A stretch of 64,000 nucleotides of DNA from an uncultured Oscillospiraceae bacterium (GCA_944387035.1 CALXDJ010000005.1:1-64000); one strand, 5' to 3'. Counted from the first letter of the stretch, positions 42,578 to 51,754 are shown. Numbers and translations are program-made. Notes: a model not told the origin generated them from the sequence alone.

Positions 42578-44556
42578 CCGACCACCGCCACCGAGGTATT
42601 CTCATCTGCCAGGACGGCGCCATCGCCTTCTCCCTGGACGGCATCATACCCGTAATCCTCGGGATACAGCTCCGCCCGGGTGACCAGATCCGCCTTCGTC
42701 ACCAGACCCAGCCGCAGCAGGCAGTCCACCGTCTCCGTCATCTCCGGACGGACCCGGATGGTAATCCAGTCGGTGGACGTATAGGACGTTCCGCTGCTGT
42801 CCTGCTCCTGGTACTCAAAGGTCAGTTCCATATTGATGGCATAGTCGTGGGCATCGGAACTGTCAAACCATTCATAGGTGCCCCAGGTGCCATTGGCGGC
42901 ATCCCGGCGCACAGCCGCGGCAATGGCCTCCGCCTCCCGGCTGCCCAGATCGTAGCTGCCTCCCAGATCCGTACTCACGTATCCGCCGGTAAGGGTGTAG
43001 TCCGGATCGCCGTCATGCAGACGGACGGCCTTCATGGCCTCTCCGTTGACCAGAGCATCGAGCAGGTAGTCGTAGGTTCCCGCCTGGGCCATCCGCTCCC
43101 GGGTGAGAAACAGCTCATAGCTGCGCATCAAATGCTGGCCGTTGGCAAGCGTGTACTTCAGCCAGAGCCAGGTGGTCGTTTCACCCAGCCGCTCCGCGTC
43201 CTCCTGCAAAATTGCCTGGTTGTACCGTTCGGTCTCCTTCTCCCGCAGATAGTCCAGATCCTGCACCACTGCCCGGTGCAGCTCCACCACCTGTGCGATC
43301 AGAGCATCCTCCTTACCGGCGTCGAGCGTATAGCTGTTTCCGGCGACCCGCAGCTCAATCCGGGCCACATCCTCTGCGTTGGGCACCCGGGCCGCCACGC
43401 CCAGCACATCCGTATGCATGGCCGCGCACACAGCGGCACAGCACACCATCACCGCCACGGCGCCCTTCCAGCTGCCCCGGAACACCCGCAGGGACTTGGC
43501 CAGCAGCATGGCCGCGGCATACCAGCCGATCAGCCCCGCCACGCACATGCACACTGCCATGGGCAGCGCCTGGTAATACGGACTATACTGGAAGCTGCGC
43601 CAGAAAATCTCATACAGCGCCATGCCGCCCGGCAGCGCCGCCAGCAGGGTGACCACCACCCGGAAGACCGGCCGCAGCCACGGCGCGGCCACCACATCGC
43701 CGGCGCTCTCACTGCGCCGCCGCCGGTAGAGCAGGTACGTCAGCCCCAGCAGAGCCACGCCCACCAGGACATACACACCCACGATCCACAGGCCCCGGAG
43801 GTGAATTTCCGTTGTAACATAGTCATAATAAGAGGAATAGGGGTCCTGGTTTACCAGGCGCTCCTCCACCACCCGGTCAATCCAGACCGTATTCTCCAGA
43901 TAGACCGTGGGCGAGAGCCACTCCAGCGCTCCGGAATAGCTCCCCGCGACACCGGTCAAAAAGCCCTGAGCCAGCACGGAAAACAGGGAGTCCAGAATGA
44001 CCTCCAGGAAGTGCAGCACCAGGTAGATGGCCGGCATGGCAAAGAGATTGCCGGTGAGAAAGGCCGCAAAGGTGGCCGTTGCAAAGTAAAAGAAGCTCTC
44101 TCCCAGCACCACCAGCACCGTCACCAGCAGAGCCTTGAGGGAAAACGCCCCCGTGACCAGGGAGACCAGCACGCACAGCCCTCCGGTCACACCGTAGGGA
44201 ATGAGCATCATGGCCATGCCGGACAAGAAGCCGGTGGCCAGAAGGCCTTCCCGCCGGATGGGCATGGCGTGCATCATGCTCACGCTGCGGGCGCCGTATA
44301 AGTAGTTCCAAACCGCCATGGCGCACAGCACGGCATAGATCAGAGACAGCACCGGTACCACATCAGAGGCCACGCTGTAATAGGCCCCGGCCAGATCGAT
44401 CTGCGTCAGTTCAAAATGCCGGTTGCGCAGCAACTCCATCACCAGCGCCAGGGGGAACAGAGCCCCAACAAAGGACGCCATGCCCCAAAGCGGCCAAAAC
44501 CGCGTCAGGTTCTTGCGCAGCAGCGTCCCGTTAAAGAACGATGTCCTTGACTGCAT
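42574..44556 (-). CDS. ABC transporter permease with large soluble C-terminal region
   Basis: A 660-aa protein. Residues 1-380 hold about 10 hydrophobic helices of the ABC-2/YtrC-like kind (FWPLWGMASFVGALFPLALVM, and GARSVSMMHAMPIRREGLLATGF). Residues about 390-660 are soluble, acidic and probably outside the membrane, and match no family I recognise. It works with the ATPase encoded just upstream (26-nt overlap). The ATG at 44556 has GGGAGGGG 6 bases upstream. The operon is led by a YtrA-type repressor; such systems often respond to cell-wall antibiotics, which would fit the downstream amidase, but this is inference. Confidence 0.85.
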   Translation of the reverse strand: MQSRTSFFNGTLLRKNLTRFWPLWGMASFVGALFPLALVMELLRNRHFELTQIDLAGAYYSVASDVVPVLSLIYAVLCAMAVWNYLYGARSVSMMHAMPIRREGLLATGFLSGMAMMLIPYGVTGGLCVLVSLVTGAFSLKALLVTVLVVLGESFFYFATATFAAFLTGNLFAMPAIYLVLHFLEVILDSLFSVLAQGFLTGVAGSYSGALEWLSPTVYLENTVWIDRVVEERLVNQDPYSSYYDYVTTEIHLRGLWIVGVYVLVGVALLGLTYLLYRRRRSESAGDVVAAPWLRPVFRVVVTLLAALPGGMALYEIFWRSFQYSPYYQALPMAVCMCVAGLIGWYAAAMLLAKSLRVFRGSWKGAVAVMVCCAAVCAAMHTDVLGVAARVPNAEDVARIELRVAGNSYTLDAGKEDALIAQVVELHRAVVQDLDYLREKETERYNQAILQEDAERLGETTTWLWLKYTLANGQHLMRSYELFLTRERMAQAGTYDYLLDALVNGEAMKAVRLHDGDPDYTLTGGYVSTDLGGSYDLGSREAEAIAAAVRRDAANGTWGTYEWFDSSDAHDYAINMELTFEYQEQDSSGTSYTSTDWITIRVRPEMTETVDCLLRLGLVTKADLVTRAELYPEDYGYDAVQGEGDGAVLADENTSVAVVG

Positions 44557-45427
44557 AGTCCACCCCTCCCAACTCATAAATAAAGATTTCCTCCAATGTC
44601 AGCGGCACCGCGTCCACCAGCAGCGGATCATACGCCGCCAGGCGCGCTTCCGCCTCCTGGGCGCTCATCCGCATAATCAGCGTATGGACCCGGCCGATCC
44701 GGGATGCATGCAGCACCGGGATCTCCGGAGGCGGTACCTCCCGGTCCTCCCGAAACACCACCTGCAGCTTCACCGTGGTATCCTGCAGCTGGGCCAGAGA
44801 CCGCTCCAGCAGCACCTTGCCGTGATCCATGATGCCTACGTGGTCACACACATCCTCCAGCTCCCGCAGGTTGTGGGAGGACACCAGCACCGTGGTTCCC
44901 CGCTGGGCCACATCTCCCAGCACCAGAGACCACACCTGCCGCCGCATCACCGGGTCCAGACCGTCCACCGGCTCATCGAGAATCAGATAGTCCGGCATGC
45001 AGCAAAGCGCCAGCCAGAACGCCACCTGCTTCTGCATGCCCTTGCTCAGCCGCCGGATCATGCGCTTTTCCTCAATCCGGAACACATCCTTCAGCGCCTC
45101 GTAGCGCTCCATGGAAAAGCGGGGATAAAATCCGCGGTAAAAGCGCATCATATCCCGGACCGTGGATTGCAGGAAGTAATACCAGTCATCGGGGATCGCC
45201 GCGACCCGGGCCTTGAGGGCCGTATTTTCCCATACGTCCTCACCGCCCATGCGCACGGTGCCCGTGTCCTGCCGGTAAATGCCCGTCAGATGCCGGATCA
45301 GCGTGGACTTGCCCGCGCCGTTGGGCCCCACCAGACCGTATACACTGCCTGCCGGAACCGAAATCGTCGCCCCGTCCAGCGCGGCAAACCCGTCAAAGCG
45401 TTTGACGAGATCCTTGACTTCAATCAT
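44531..45427 (-). CDS. ABC transporter ATP-binding protein (YtrB-like)
   Basis: A 298-aa ATPase subunit. Walker A is GLVGPNGAGKSTLIRHL (about residue 35), the signature is LSKGMQKQ, Walker B is YLILDEPVDGLDP, and the switch His is in VSSHNLRELEDVCDH. It powers the permease encoded next in the operon. Its ATG overlaps the GntR stop codon (ATGA) and its 3' end overlaps the permease start by 26 nt, so the three proteins are made together. The C-terminal 80 residues are a variable extension seen in YtrB/EcsA-type exporters. Confidence 0.95.
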   Translation of the reverse strand: MIEVKDLVKRFDGFAALDGATISVPAGSVYGLVGPNGAGKSTLIRHLTGIYRQDTGTVRMGGEDVWENTALKARVAAIPDDWYYFLQSTVRDMMRFYRGFYPRFSMERYEALKDVFRIEEKRMIRRLSKGMQKQVAFWLALCCMPDYLILDEPVDGLDPVMRRQVWSLVLGDVAQRGTTVLVSSHNLRELEDVCDHVGIMDHGKVLLERSLAQLQDTTVKLQVVFREDREVPPPEIPVLHASRIGRVHTLIMRMSAQEAEARLAAYDPLLVDAVPLTLEEIFIYELGGVDYAVKDIVL

Positions 45428-45783
45428 GCCTGCTCCTCCTTTACCAGCGCTGCCAGCTCCGCATTGCTCACACCCAGATACCGCAGTTCTGCCAGCAGTT
45501 CCCGCACTTGGGAGAGCAATTCCGCCTTGCGTGCCTCGTCCGCACCGGTATTGCCGGAAGCAAAGCTTCCCTTTCCCGGCACAGAATAGATGTATCCCTC
45601 ACCTTCCAACTCGTTGTATGCCCGCTGAATGGTATTGGGATTGATGCTCAGCTGCGTCGCCAATGCCCGAACCGACGGCAGCTTTTCATCCGGCGCCATG
45701 GCACCGGTGACGATCAGCTTCCGGAGCCCATCTTTGATCTGCTCATAGATCGGCCGGGAATCCCGGTAGTTCAAACTGATCAC
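45424..45783 (-). CDS. GntR family transcriptional regulator, YtrA subfamily
   Basis: A 119-aa repressor. The N-terminal winged helix is clear (RPIYEQIKDGLRKLIVTGAMAPDEKLPSVRALATQLSINPNTIQRAYNELEGEGYIYSVPGKGSF). The short C-terminal helix pair (about residues 85-119) is the dimerisation part typical of YtrA rather than of the large effector domains of other GntR proteins. It is the first gene of the GntR-ABC-amidase operon, and a perfect inverted repeat just after the predicted promoter is its likely operator, implying autoregulation. Confidence 0.95.
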   Translation of the reverse strand: MISLNYRDSRPIYEQIKDGLRKLIVTGAMAPDEKLPSVRALATQLSINPNTIQRAYNELEGEGYIYSVPGKGSFASGNTGADEARKAELLSQVRELLAELRYLGVSNAELAALVKEEQA

Positions 45784-45828
45784 ATCCTCACCTTCCCCTT
45801 CCCGGCCGGACTATGCGCGGCCGCAATA

Positions 45829-45851
45829 CTGTACTAACTGTATTAGTACAG
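45829..45851. promoter_or_regulatory. operator of the YtrA-type regulator
   Basis: CTGTACTAA (45829-45837) and TTAGTACAG (45843-45851) form a perfect 9-bp inverted repeat with a 5-base spacer, placed over the predicted transcription start. The symmetry is what a GntR dimer needs. Confidence 0.75.
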
Positions 45852-45853
45852 CT

Positions 45854-45882
45854 AGGATAACACCGTCTTTTCCTCTTGTCAA
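45854..45882 (-). promoter_or_regulatory. sigma-A promoter of the GntR-ABC-amidase operon
   Basis: On the minus strand TTGACA (45882-45877), 17-bp spacer, TATCCT (45859-45854), directly followed by the operator. Confidence 0.75.
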
Positions 45883-45918
45883 GAGGTGGAAACCGTCCAA
45901 TTCCGTCCAATTTTTCTC

Positions 45919-45947
45919 TTTACAAGCGGGTTTTCCTGTGATATAGT
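45919..45947 (+). promoter_or_regulatory. sigma-A promoter of rpsO
   Basis: TTTACA (45919-45924), 17-bp spacer ending TGA, TATAGT (45942-45947), an extended -10 promoter. The leader to rpsO is about 110 nt, long enough for translational autoregulation by S15, though I do not see a defined structure. Confidence 0.8.
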
Positions 45948-46062
45948 TCTTACGCACGCAATTGTGCAACTCTATATTATCCCCAGGGCTTCGCTTCACG
46001 GACATTCACCGGTCCTCAGGCGCAGTTCTGTGGGGAATCATCAGAAAGGTGGAACTTTTACC

Positions 46063-46329
46063 ATGCTGCGCAAAGAACAGAAAACTGCTATCATCGACGC
46101 CAACCGCACCCACGAGAACGACACCGGATCTCCCGAGGTCCAGATCGCCATTCTCACCGAGCGGATCAACCAGCTCACCGCCCACATGCAGGCCAACCCC
46201 CAGGACAAGCACTCCAACCGGGGCCTGCTGAAGATGGTCGGTAAGCGCCGCAGCCTGCTGGACTACCTGCAGAAGAAGGACATCGAGCGTTATCGTGCCC
46301 TGATCGCCAAGCTGGGTATCCGCAAGTAA
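46063..46329 (+). CDS. rpsO: 30S ribosomal protein S15
   Basis: An 88-aa primary rRNA-binding protein of the small subunit. Conserved S15 motifs are [41 protein letters not shown] and a C-terminal LGIRK. The ATG at 46063 is chosen because the protein then has family length; an AAAGGTGG lies about 10 bases upstream. It is followed by a terminator and then pnp, the widely conserved rpsO-pnp order. Confidence 0.98.
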   Translation: MLRKEQKTAIIDANRTHENDTGSPEVQIAILTERINQLTAHMQANPQDKHSNRGLLKMVGKRRSLLDYLQKKDIERYRALIAKLGIRK

Positions 46330-46340
46330 GACGGAAAATA

Positions 46341-46376
46341 GGGTGGTGCAGAGCTGTTTCTACACCACCCTTCTTT
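46341..46376 (+). terminator. terminator/attenuator between rpsO and pnp
   Basis: GGGTGGTG (46341-46348) pairs with CACCACCC (46363-46370) over 14 bases and is followed by TTCTTT. The T-run is interrupted, so partial read-through into pnp is likely. Confidence 0.7.
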
Positions 46377-46417
46377 CACATTTTTCACCCTGCATCCACG
46401 AGGGCCTCAAAGCCTTT

Positions 46418-46468
46418 AGCAGTTGAAAATGTGCCCGGAGCACCCCTGCGGACCTGTTTTCAAGTGCT
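46418..46468 (+). promoter_or_regulatory. structured leader upstream of pnp
   Basis: AGCAGTTGAAAA (46418-46429) and TTTTCAAGTGCT (46457-46468) form a stem with one mismatch. Inside it GTGC (46431-46434) pairs with GCAC (46440-46443). The structure ends 46 bases before the pnp ATG. In enterobacteria a stem here mediates PNPase autoregulation; a similar job here is a guess. Confidence 0.5.
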
Positions 46469-46514
46469 AACGGTTCGGCTCGCGTGGAACACTTTATCAA
46501 AAAGGAGCGTTCTC

Positions 46515-48665
46515 ATGTCTACCATCATTACGAAAAGACAATTCCCCAACTACCACAAGTATGAGATGGACCTGGCCGGCCGTCCTCTGACTCTGGAAGT
46601 CGGCAAGCTGGCTGAGCTGGCCAATGCCGCCGTCATGGTGGGCTACGGCGACACCCGGGTTCTGGTGTGCGCCACCGCTGCCCCCCGTCCCCGGGACGGC
46701 ATCGACTTCTTCCCCCTGAGCGTGGACTTCGAGGAGAAGCTCTACGCCGTGGGCCGCATCCCCGGCTCCTTCAACCGCCGGGAAGGCCGTCCCGGTGAGA
46801 AGGGCATCCTCACCAGCCGCGTCATCGACCGGCCCATCCGCCCCCTGTTCCCCTACGACTTCCGCAATGACGTGTCCATCATGGCCACCGTCATGAGCGT
46901 GGATCACGACTGCTCTCCCGAGGTGGCTGCCCTGATCGGCACCTCCGCCGCCCTGGCCATTTCCGACATTCCCTGGAACGGCCCCGTGGGCGCCCTGAAG
47001 GTGGGTCTGGTCAATGGTGAGCTGGTGCTCAACCCCACCAGCGAGCAGCGCAAGGTCAGCGATCTGGATGTCACCGTGGTCTCCACCGGCAAGAAGGTGG
47101 TCATGATCGAGGCCGGCGCCAACGAGGTGGACAACGACACCATGTTCCGCGCCATCCAGCTGGCTCACGAGGAGAACCAGAAGCAGATCGCCCTCATCAA
47201 CCAGATGGTGGCTGAGGTGGGCAAGCCCAAGTTCGAGTATCCTCACGCCGACTTTAACCAGGAGCTGTTCGACAGCATCGTGGCCAACTACATGGACGAG
47301 GCCAAGGCCGCCATGGACACCGATGACAAGAACGTCCGTGAGGCCCGCTGGAATGCCATGATCGAAAAGTGGCATGAGCAGTACCTCGAGCAGTATCCCG
47401 AGATGGACAAGTACCTCGAGGAGATCACCTACAAGTTCCAGAAGAAGATCGTCAAGGCCTGGCTGCTGGAAGGCCACCGCGTGGACGGCCGTGCCAAGAA
47501 CGAGATCCGTCCCCTGGCCGCCGAGGTGGGCGTTCTGCCCCGGGCCCATGGTTCCGGCCTCTTCACCCGCGGCCAGACCCAGGTGCTCTCCGTTGCCACC
47601 CTGGATACCCTCTCCGCCAACCAGAAGCTGGATACCATCTGGGAAGAGACCGAGAAGCGGTATATGCACCACTACAATTTCCCCGGCTACTCTGTGGGTG
47701 AGGCCAAGCCCGCCCGCAGCCCCGGCCGTCGCGAAATCGGTCACGGCGCTCTGGCCGAGCGTGCCCTGCTGCCCGTGATCCCCTCTGTGGAGGAATTCCC
47801 CTACGCCATCCGTGTGGTCAGCGAAGTGGTCTCCTCCAACGGCTCCACCTCCCAGGGCAGCGTCTGCGGCTCCACCCTGGCCCTGATGGACGCCGGCGTG
47901 CCCATCAAGGCGCCCGTGGCCGGCATTTCCTGCGGTCTGATTCAGGATGACGACGGCTCCTTCACCACCTTCATCGACATCCAGGGCGTGGAGGACTTCC
48001 ACGGCGAGATGGACTTCAAGGTGGCCGGTACCAAGAAGGGTATCACCGCCATCCAGATGGACCTGAAGAACGACGGTCTGACCATGGAGATCATCAAGAA
48101 CGCCCTGGACATCACCTACGATGCCCGGTGCGAGATCCTGGACCAGATCATGCTGCCGGCAATTTCCGAGCCCCGGAAGGAAGTCAGCAAGTATGCTCCC
48201 AAGATGCTCACCATGCACATCGATCCCTCCAGAATCCGGGAGGTCATCGGTTCCGGCGGCAAGGTCATTCAGAAGATCGTGGCCGACACCGGCGCCAAGA
48301 TCGACATCAACGACGACGGCTCCATCTTCATTGCCGGCGTGGACGCCGCTTCCTGCGACGCCGCCAAGAAGTGCATTGACGATATCGTCTTTGTGCCCGA
48401 GGTGGGTGCCCTGTACTACGGCCGCGTGGTGCGCCTGATGACCTTCGGCGCCTTCGTGGAGCTGGCTCCCGGCAAGGACGGCCTGGTCCACATCTCCAAG
48501 CTGGCCGACCACCGCATCGAAAAGGTGGAGGACGCCTGCAAGATCGGCGACATGATGTGGGTCAAGGTCACCGACATCGACGAAAAGGGCCGCGTGAACC
48601 TGAGCCACAAGGATGCCGTCAAGGAAATCAAGGCCAAGGAAGCCGCCGGCGAGCGCATTAAGTAA
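46515..48665 (+). CDS. pnp: polyribonucleotide nucleotidyltransferase (PNPase)
   Basis: 3'-5' phosphorolytic exoribonuclease forming a trimeric ring. The 716-aa protein has two RNase PH cores; the catalytic second core carries DFHGEMDFKVAGT with the metal-binding aspartates and the SSNGSTSQGSVCG phosphate site. A KH domain (IDPSRIREVIGSGGKVIQKI, about residue 570) and an S1 domain (GALYYGRVVRLMTFGAFVEL) follow. The ATG at 46515 has AAAGGAG 6-7 bases upstream and gives the standard N-terminus. Codon use is strongly biased towards C-ending codons, as expected of a highly expressed gene. Confidence 0.98.
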   Translation: MSTIITKRQFPNYHKYEMDLAGRPLTLEVGKLAELANAAVMVGYGDTRVLVCATAAPRPRDGIDFFPLSVDFEEKLYAVGRIPGSFNRREGRPGEKGILTSRVIDRPIRPLFPYDFRNDVSIMATVMSVDHDCSPEVAALIGTSAALAISDIPWNGPVGALKVGLVNGELVLNPTSEQRKVSDLDVTVVSTGKKVVMIEAGANEVDNDTMFRAIQLAHEENQKQIALINQMVAEVGKPKFEYPHADFNQELFDSIVANYMDEAKAAMDTDDKNVREARWNAMIEKWHEQYLEQYPEMDKYLEEITYKFQKKIVKAWLLEGHRVDGRAKNEIRPLAAEVGVLPRAHGSGLFTRGQTQVLSVATLDTLSANQKLDTIWEETEKRYMHHYNFPGYSVGEAKPARSPGRREIGHGALAERALLPVIPSVEEFPYAIRVVSEVVSSNGSTSQGSVCGSTLALMDAGVPIKAPVAGISCGLIQDDDGSFTTFIDIQGVEDFHGEMDFKVAGTKKGITAIQMDLKNDGLTMEIIKNALDITYDARCEILDQIMLPAISEPRKEVSKYAPKMLTMHIDPSRIREVIGSGGKVIQKIVADTGAKIDINDDGSIFIAGVDAASCDAAKKCIDDIVFVPEVGALYYGRVVRLMTFGAFVELAPGKDGLVHISKLADHRIEKVEDACKIGDMMWVKVTDIDEKGRVNLSHKDAVKEIKAKEAAGERIK

Positions 48666-48685
48666 TTTCTTCCCCAGCTGTTTGC

Positions 48686-48718
48686 GCGGGGCGGGCACAT
48701 CGCCCGCCCCGCTTTCTC
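48686..48718 (+). terminator. terminator after pnp
   Basis: GCGGGGCGGGC (48686-48696) pairs perfectly with 48702-48712 over 5 bases, followed by TTTCTC and, a little later, TTTTCC. Confidence 0.8.
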
Positions 48719-48833
48719 ATTTTCCGTTCCCACTTTCCGGTCCAGCCCGGACGCTGCGCGTCCTGCGCCCGGCATCTCCCTGATCGTTGCCGCGCCGGAA
48801 GCCCCCTGGTTTTCCACAAAAGGAGTTGATTGC

Positions 48834-50213
48834 TTGGATATCATTGCCGCCATCGCCACCGGCGGAACGGCGCCCACCGCCATCGGCATCGTCCGGATGT
48901 CCGGCCCGGGCTGTTTTTCCCTTTGCGACACCGTATTCCGCCCTGCCAATGGGCGTCCCTTCTCCGACCAGCCGCCCCGGACCATGGTCTACGGCCAGAT
49001 GCTGGACGCCCAAGGCCGGGTCATCGACCGGGGCCTGGCCGTCCGCTTCCCGGGCCCCCACAGCTACACCGGTGAGGACGGCGCCGAGTTCCACTGCCAC
49101 GGCTCCCCCGTGGTGCTCCAGGAGCTGCTCCACGCCCTCTTTGCCGCCGGCGCCCGACAGGCCGGTCCCGGCGAATTCACCCGCCGGGCCTTCCTCAGCG
49201 GACAGATGGATCTCACCGAGGCGGAGGCCGTGGTGGACCTCATCGACGCCCGGACGGCTGCGGCCGCCCGCAATGCCGCTGCCCAGCTCTCCGGCAGCCT
49301 GCGCCGGGATTTCCAGACGGTCACAGATGCCCTGCTGGACGTGACCACCCGGTTCTATGCCGTGGTGGACTACCCCGACGAAGACATCCCCGACATCCAC
49401 CCCGAGGAAGTGGAGGCGGCCCTGACCACCTCCGCCCAGACACTGGAGCGGCTTCTTACCACCTGCCGCCGGGGCCGGGTGCTCAAATCCGGCGTCCGTA
49501 CCGCCATCATCGGCCGCCCCAACGCCGGAAAGTCCTCCCTGCTCAACGCTCTGGCCGGATATGAGCGGGCCATCGTCACCGACATCCCCGGCACCACCCG
49601 GGACACGGTGGAGGAGTCTGTCCTCTGCGGCGGTGTGGAACTGCGCCTGATTGACACCGCCGGCATCCGGGAGACCGACGACACCGTGGAGCAGCTGGGC
49701 GTGGAACGCAGCCGCAGGGCGGTTGCGGAAGCTGATCTGGTGCTGGTGGTCGTTGATATCTCGGCGATCCCAACACTGGAGCACGATGAAACCCTCCGCC
49801 TTGCCCGGGCCTCCGGAAAGCCCTTTGTTGTGGTCTTTTCCAAACTGGACCTGTACAAGCCGCCCGCGCATGTCACGGTGCCGGGTACCGGCGGAGAGCC
49901 GGCCGGTGCCGTGTATCTCTCCGCCGTCACCGGAGAAGGGCTGCAGGTACTGGAGGACACCGTGGCCGGGCTCTTCCCCCAGGGCAGCGCACCCGACGGC
50001 TCCATTCTCACCAATCAGCGCCAGGAGGATGCCGCCCGCCGGGCCCTGGATGCCGTGGAGCGGGCCCGGGAGGCCCTGGCATCCGGATTCACGCCGGACG
50101 CCATTCTCACTGACGCTGAGGAGGCCCTGGATGCCCTGGGCGAACTCACCGGCCGCACCGCCCGGGAGGAGATCGTCTCCGGCATCTTCTCCCGCTTCTG
50201 CGTGGGAAAATGA
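48834..50213 (+). CDS. mnmE: tRNA modification GTPase MnmE
   Basis: With MnmG it installs the 5-carboxymethylaminomethyl/taurine-like group on U34 of tRNAs. At 459 aa it has normal length. The N-terminal folate-binding domain has TGEDGAEFHCHGSPVVLQEL and GPGEFTRRAFLSGQMDLTEAEAV. The G domain has GRPNAGKSSLLNALAG, the K-loop/switch DIPGTTRDTVEE and DTAGI. The C-terminal tail ends with the conserved FCVGK. The start is the TTG at 48834 with AAAGGAG 8 bases upstream; the product then begins DIIAAIATGG like its homologues. mnmG does not follow it here. Confidence 0.97.
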   Translation: MDIIAAIATGGTAPTAIGIVRMSGPGCFSLCDTVFRPANGRPFSDQPPRTMVYGQMLDAQGRVIDRGLAVRFPGPHSYTGEDGAEFHCHGSPVVLQELLHALFAAGARQAGPGEFTRRAFLSGQMDLTEAEAVVDLIDARTAAAARNAAAQLSGSLRRDFQTVTDALLDVTTRFYAVVDYPDEDIPDIHPEEVEAALTTSAQTLERLLTTCRRGRVLKSGVRTAIIGRPNAGKSSLLNALAGYERAIVTDIPGTTRDTVEESVLCGGVELRLIDTAGIRETDDTVEQLGVERSRRAVAEADLVLVVVDISAIPTLEHDETLRLARASGKPFVVVFSKLDLYKPPAHVTVPGTGGEPAGAVYLSAVTGEGLQVLEDTVAGLFPQGSAPDGSILTNQRQEDAARRALDAVERAREALASGFTPDAILTDAEEALDALGELTGRTAREEIVSGIFSRFCVGK

Positions 50214-50249
50214 GCCCCCCTGTATCATTCCCGCCCCCGCAAAACGTGG

Positions 50250-50278
50250 TTTACAAAATTACGTGACGGTGTTACACT
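50250..50278 (+). promoter_or_regulatory. sigma-A promoter of the DUF1836-degV-prmA operon
   Basis: TTTACA (50250-50255), 17-bp spacer, TACACT (50273-50278), 45 bases before the ATG. Confidence 0.65.
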
Positions 50279-50323
50279 TCCTTTAGATCGGATATTCATT
50301 TCCAGAAAGGAAGGGATGCGTCA

Positions 50324-50875
50324 ATGAATGATCTGACCGCTCTGCTGGACCGGATGCGCACCCAGCGCCCTGTGGCCTGGGATCAGCTGCCGGATTTCGC
50401 CCTGTATATGGACCAGGTCCTCTCCTATATGGACCGCCAGGTGCTGCGCTTTGACGAGGAAGATGCCCTGACCGCTTCCATGGTCAACAACTACACCAAA
50501 AGCGGCCTGGTTCCACGGGCCGAAGGAAAAAAGTACAACCGGGAGCATCTGGCTTACCTGACGGCCATTTGCGTGCTCAAGCGGGTCATGTCCACCCGGG
50601 ACATGGATCTGCTGATCCGGGAGGAGCTGCGGGGAGAGCGCACGGTGGAGGACGGGTACACCGCCTTCTGTGAAAGCCTCAACAGCGCCCTGCAGGCTAT
50701 GGCCCAGGAAATGGAGGCCCGCCCGGAGGACGACACCCTGGCCGACGCAGCCATTCACTTCGCTCTTATCAGCTACGCCGCCGGCCTTGCCAGCAGCCGC
50801 TATGTCTCCTTGCTGCGGGAAAAGCGGGCAGACGAAACGGCCCATCGAAGCAAAAAAGAAAAGGAGCGCGATTGA
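50324..50875 (+). CDS. DUF1836 domain protein
   Basis: A 183-aa helical protein of the Firmicute DUF1836 family, whose function is unknown. The N-terminal 100 residues look like a MerR-like helix-turn-helix (DALTASMVNNYTKSGLVPRAEGKKYNREHLAYLTAICVLKRVMS), so a DNA-binding role is likely. A helical C-terminal part and a Lys/Glu-rich tail follow. AGGAAGGG precedes the ATG. It is the first gene of a three-gene run with a DegV protein (3-nt gap) and prmA. Confidence 0.88.
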   Translation: MNDLTALLDRMRTQRPVAWDQLPDFALYMDQVLSYMDRQVLRFDEEDALTASMVNNYTKSGLVPRAEGKKYNREHLAYLTAICVLKRVMSTRDMDLLIREELRGERTVEDGYTAFCESLNSALQAMAQEMEARPEDDTLADAAIHFALISYAAGLASSRYVSLLREKRADETAHRSKKEKERD

Positions 50876-50878
50876 TTT

Positions 50879-51751
50879 ATGCGGGACTATGTCATCATTA
50901 CCGACAGCTGCTGTGATCTCCCTGCGGATTTGGCCCGGGAACTGGAAATTGAGGTCGTGCCGCTGAGTTTGCAGATGGGCAGCAAAACTTACCGCAACTG
51001 GCTGGACGGACGGGAAATCTCCTTCCCGGACTTCTACCGCCGGATCCGCGCCGGAGAAACCGCCACCACCTCCGCCGTCAGCGTGGGAGATTTTGAGGAA
51101 ATCATGCGGCCCATCCTCACCGGCGGCCGGGATATTTTGTGCCTGTGCTTCTCCTCCGCCCTGTCCACCACGTATCAATCCGCCTGCATCGCCGCCCAGA
51201 CGCTCTCGGAGGAGGTCCCGGAGGGCACCGTGCGGGTGGTGGACACCCTCTCCGCCTCTCTGGGACAGGGGCTGCTGGTCTACCTGTGCGCGCAGGAAAA
51301 GCGCCGGGGCGCTTCTTTGGAGGCGCTCACCGCCTACGCCGAGGCCACCCGGGGCAAGGTTTGCCACTGGTTCACTGTGGATGATCTGAACCACCTCAAG
51401 CGGGGCGGCCGGATCAGTGCCACCGCCGCCCTCTTCGGCACCATGCTCTCCATCAAACCGGTGCTCCATGTGGACGACGCCGGGCGGCTGATTCCCATGT
51501 CCAAAACCCGGGGGCGCAAGGCCTCCTTGCTGGCCCTGGTGGACCACATGGCCCAAACCGCCGTGGACCCCGCCCAGCAGACCGTTTTCATCAGCCACGG
51601 CGACTGTCTGGCCGACGCGGAATTTGTGGCCGACGCCATCCGCACCCGGCTGGGCGTAACGGATATTCGCATCAATTATGTCGGACCGGTCATCGGCAAT
51701 CACTCCGGTCCCGGAACTGTGGCCCTGTTTTTCCTGGGCAGTGGGAGGTAA
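50879..51751 (+). CDS. DegV family fatty-acid-binding protein
   Basis: A 290-aa two-domain protein. DegV/FakB proteins bind a fatty acid between the domains and present it to the kinase FakA. It opens DYVIITDSCCDLPADLARELEIEVVPL, the family signature. TTSAVSVGDFEEI carries the Thr-Ser loop, and LKRGGRISATAALFGTMLSIKPVL forms the carboxylate-binding region. No fakA-like kinase gene is in this window. The ATG overlaps no gene but follows DUF1836 by 3 nt, with AAGGAGCG 10 bases upstream inside that gene. Confidence 0.95.
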   Translation: MRDYVIITDSCCDLPADLARELEIEVVPLSLQMGSKTYRNWLDGREISFPDFYRRIRAGETATTSAVSVGDFEEIMRPILTGGRDILCLCFSSALSTTYQSACIAAQTLSEEVPEGTVRVVDTLSASLGQGLLVYLCAQEKRRGASLEALTAYAEATRGKVCHWFTVDDLNHLKRGGRISATAALFGTMLSIKPVLHVDDAGRLIPMSKTRGRKASLLALVDHMAQTAVDPAQQTVFISHGDCLADAEFVADAIRTRLGVTDIRINYVGPVIGNHSGPGTVALFFLGSGR

Positions 51752-51754
51752 CCA

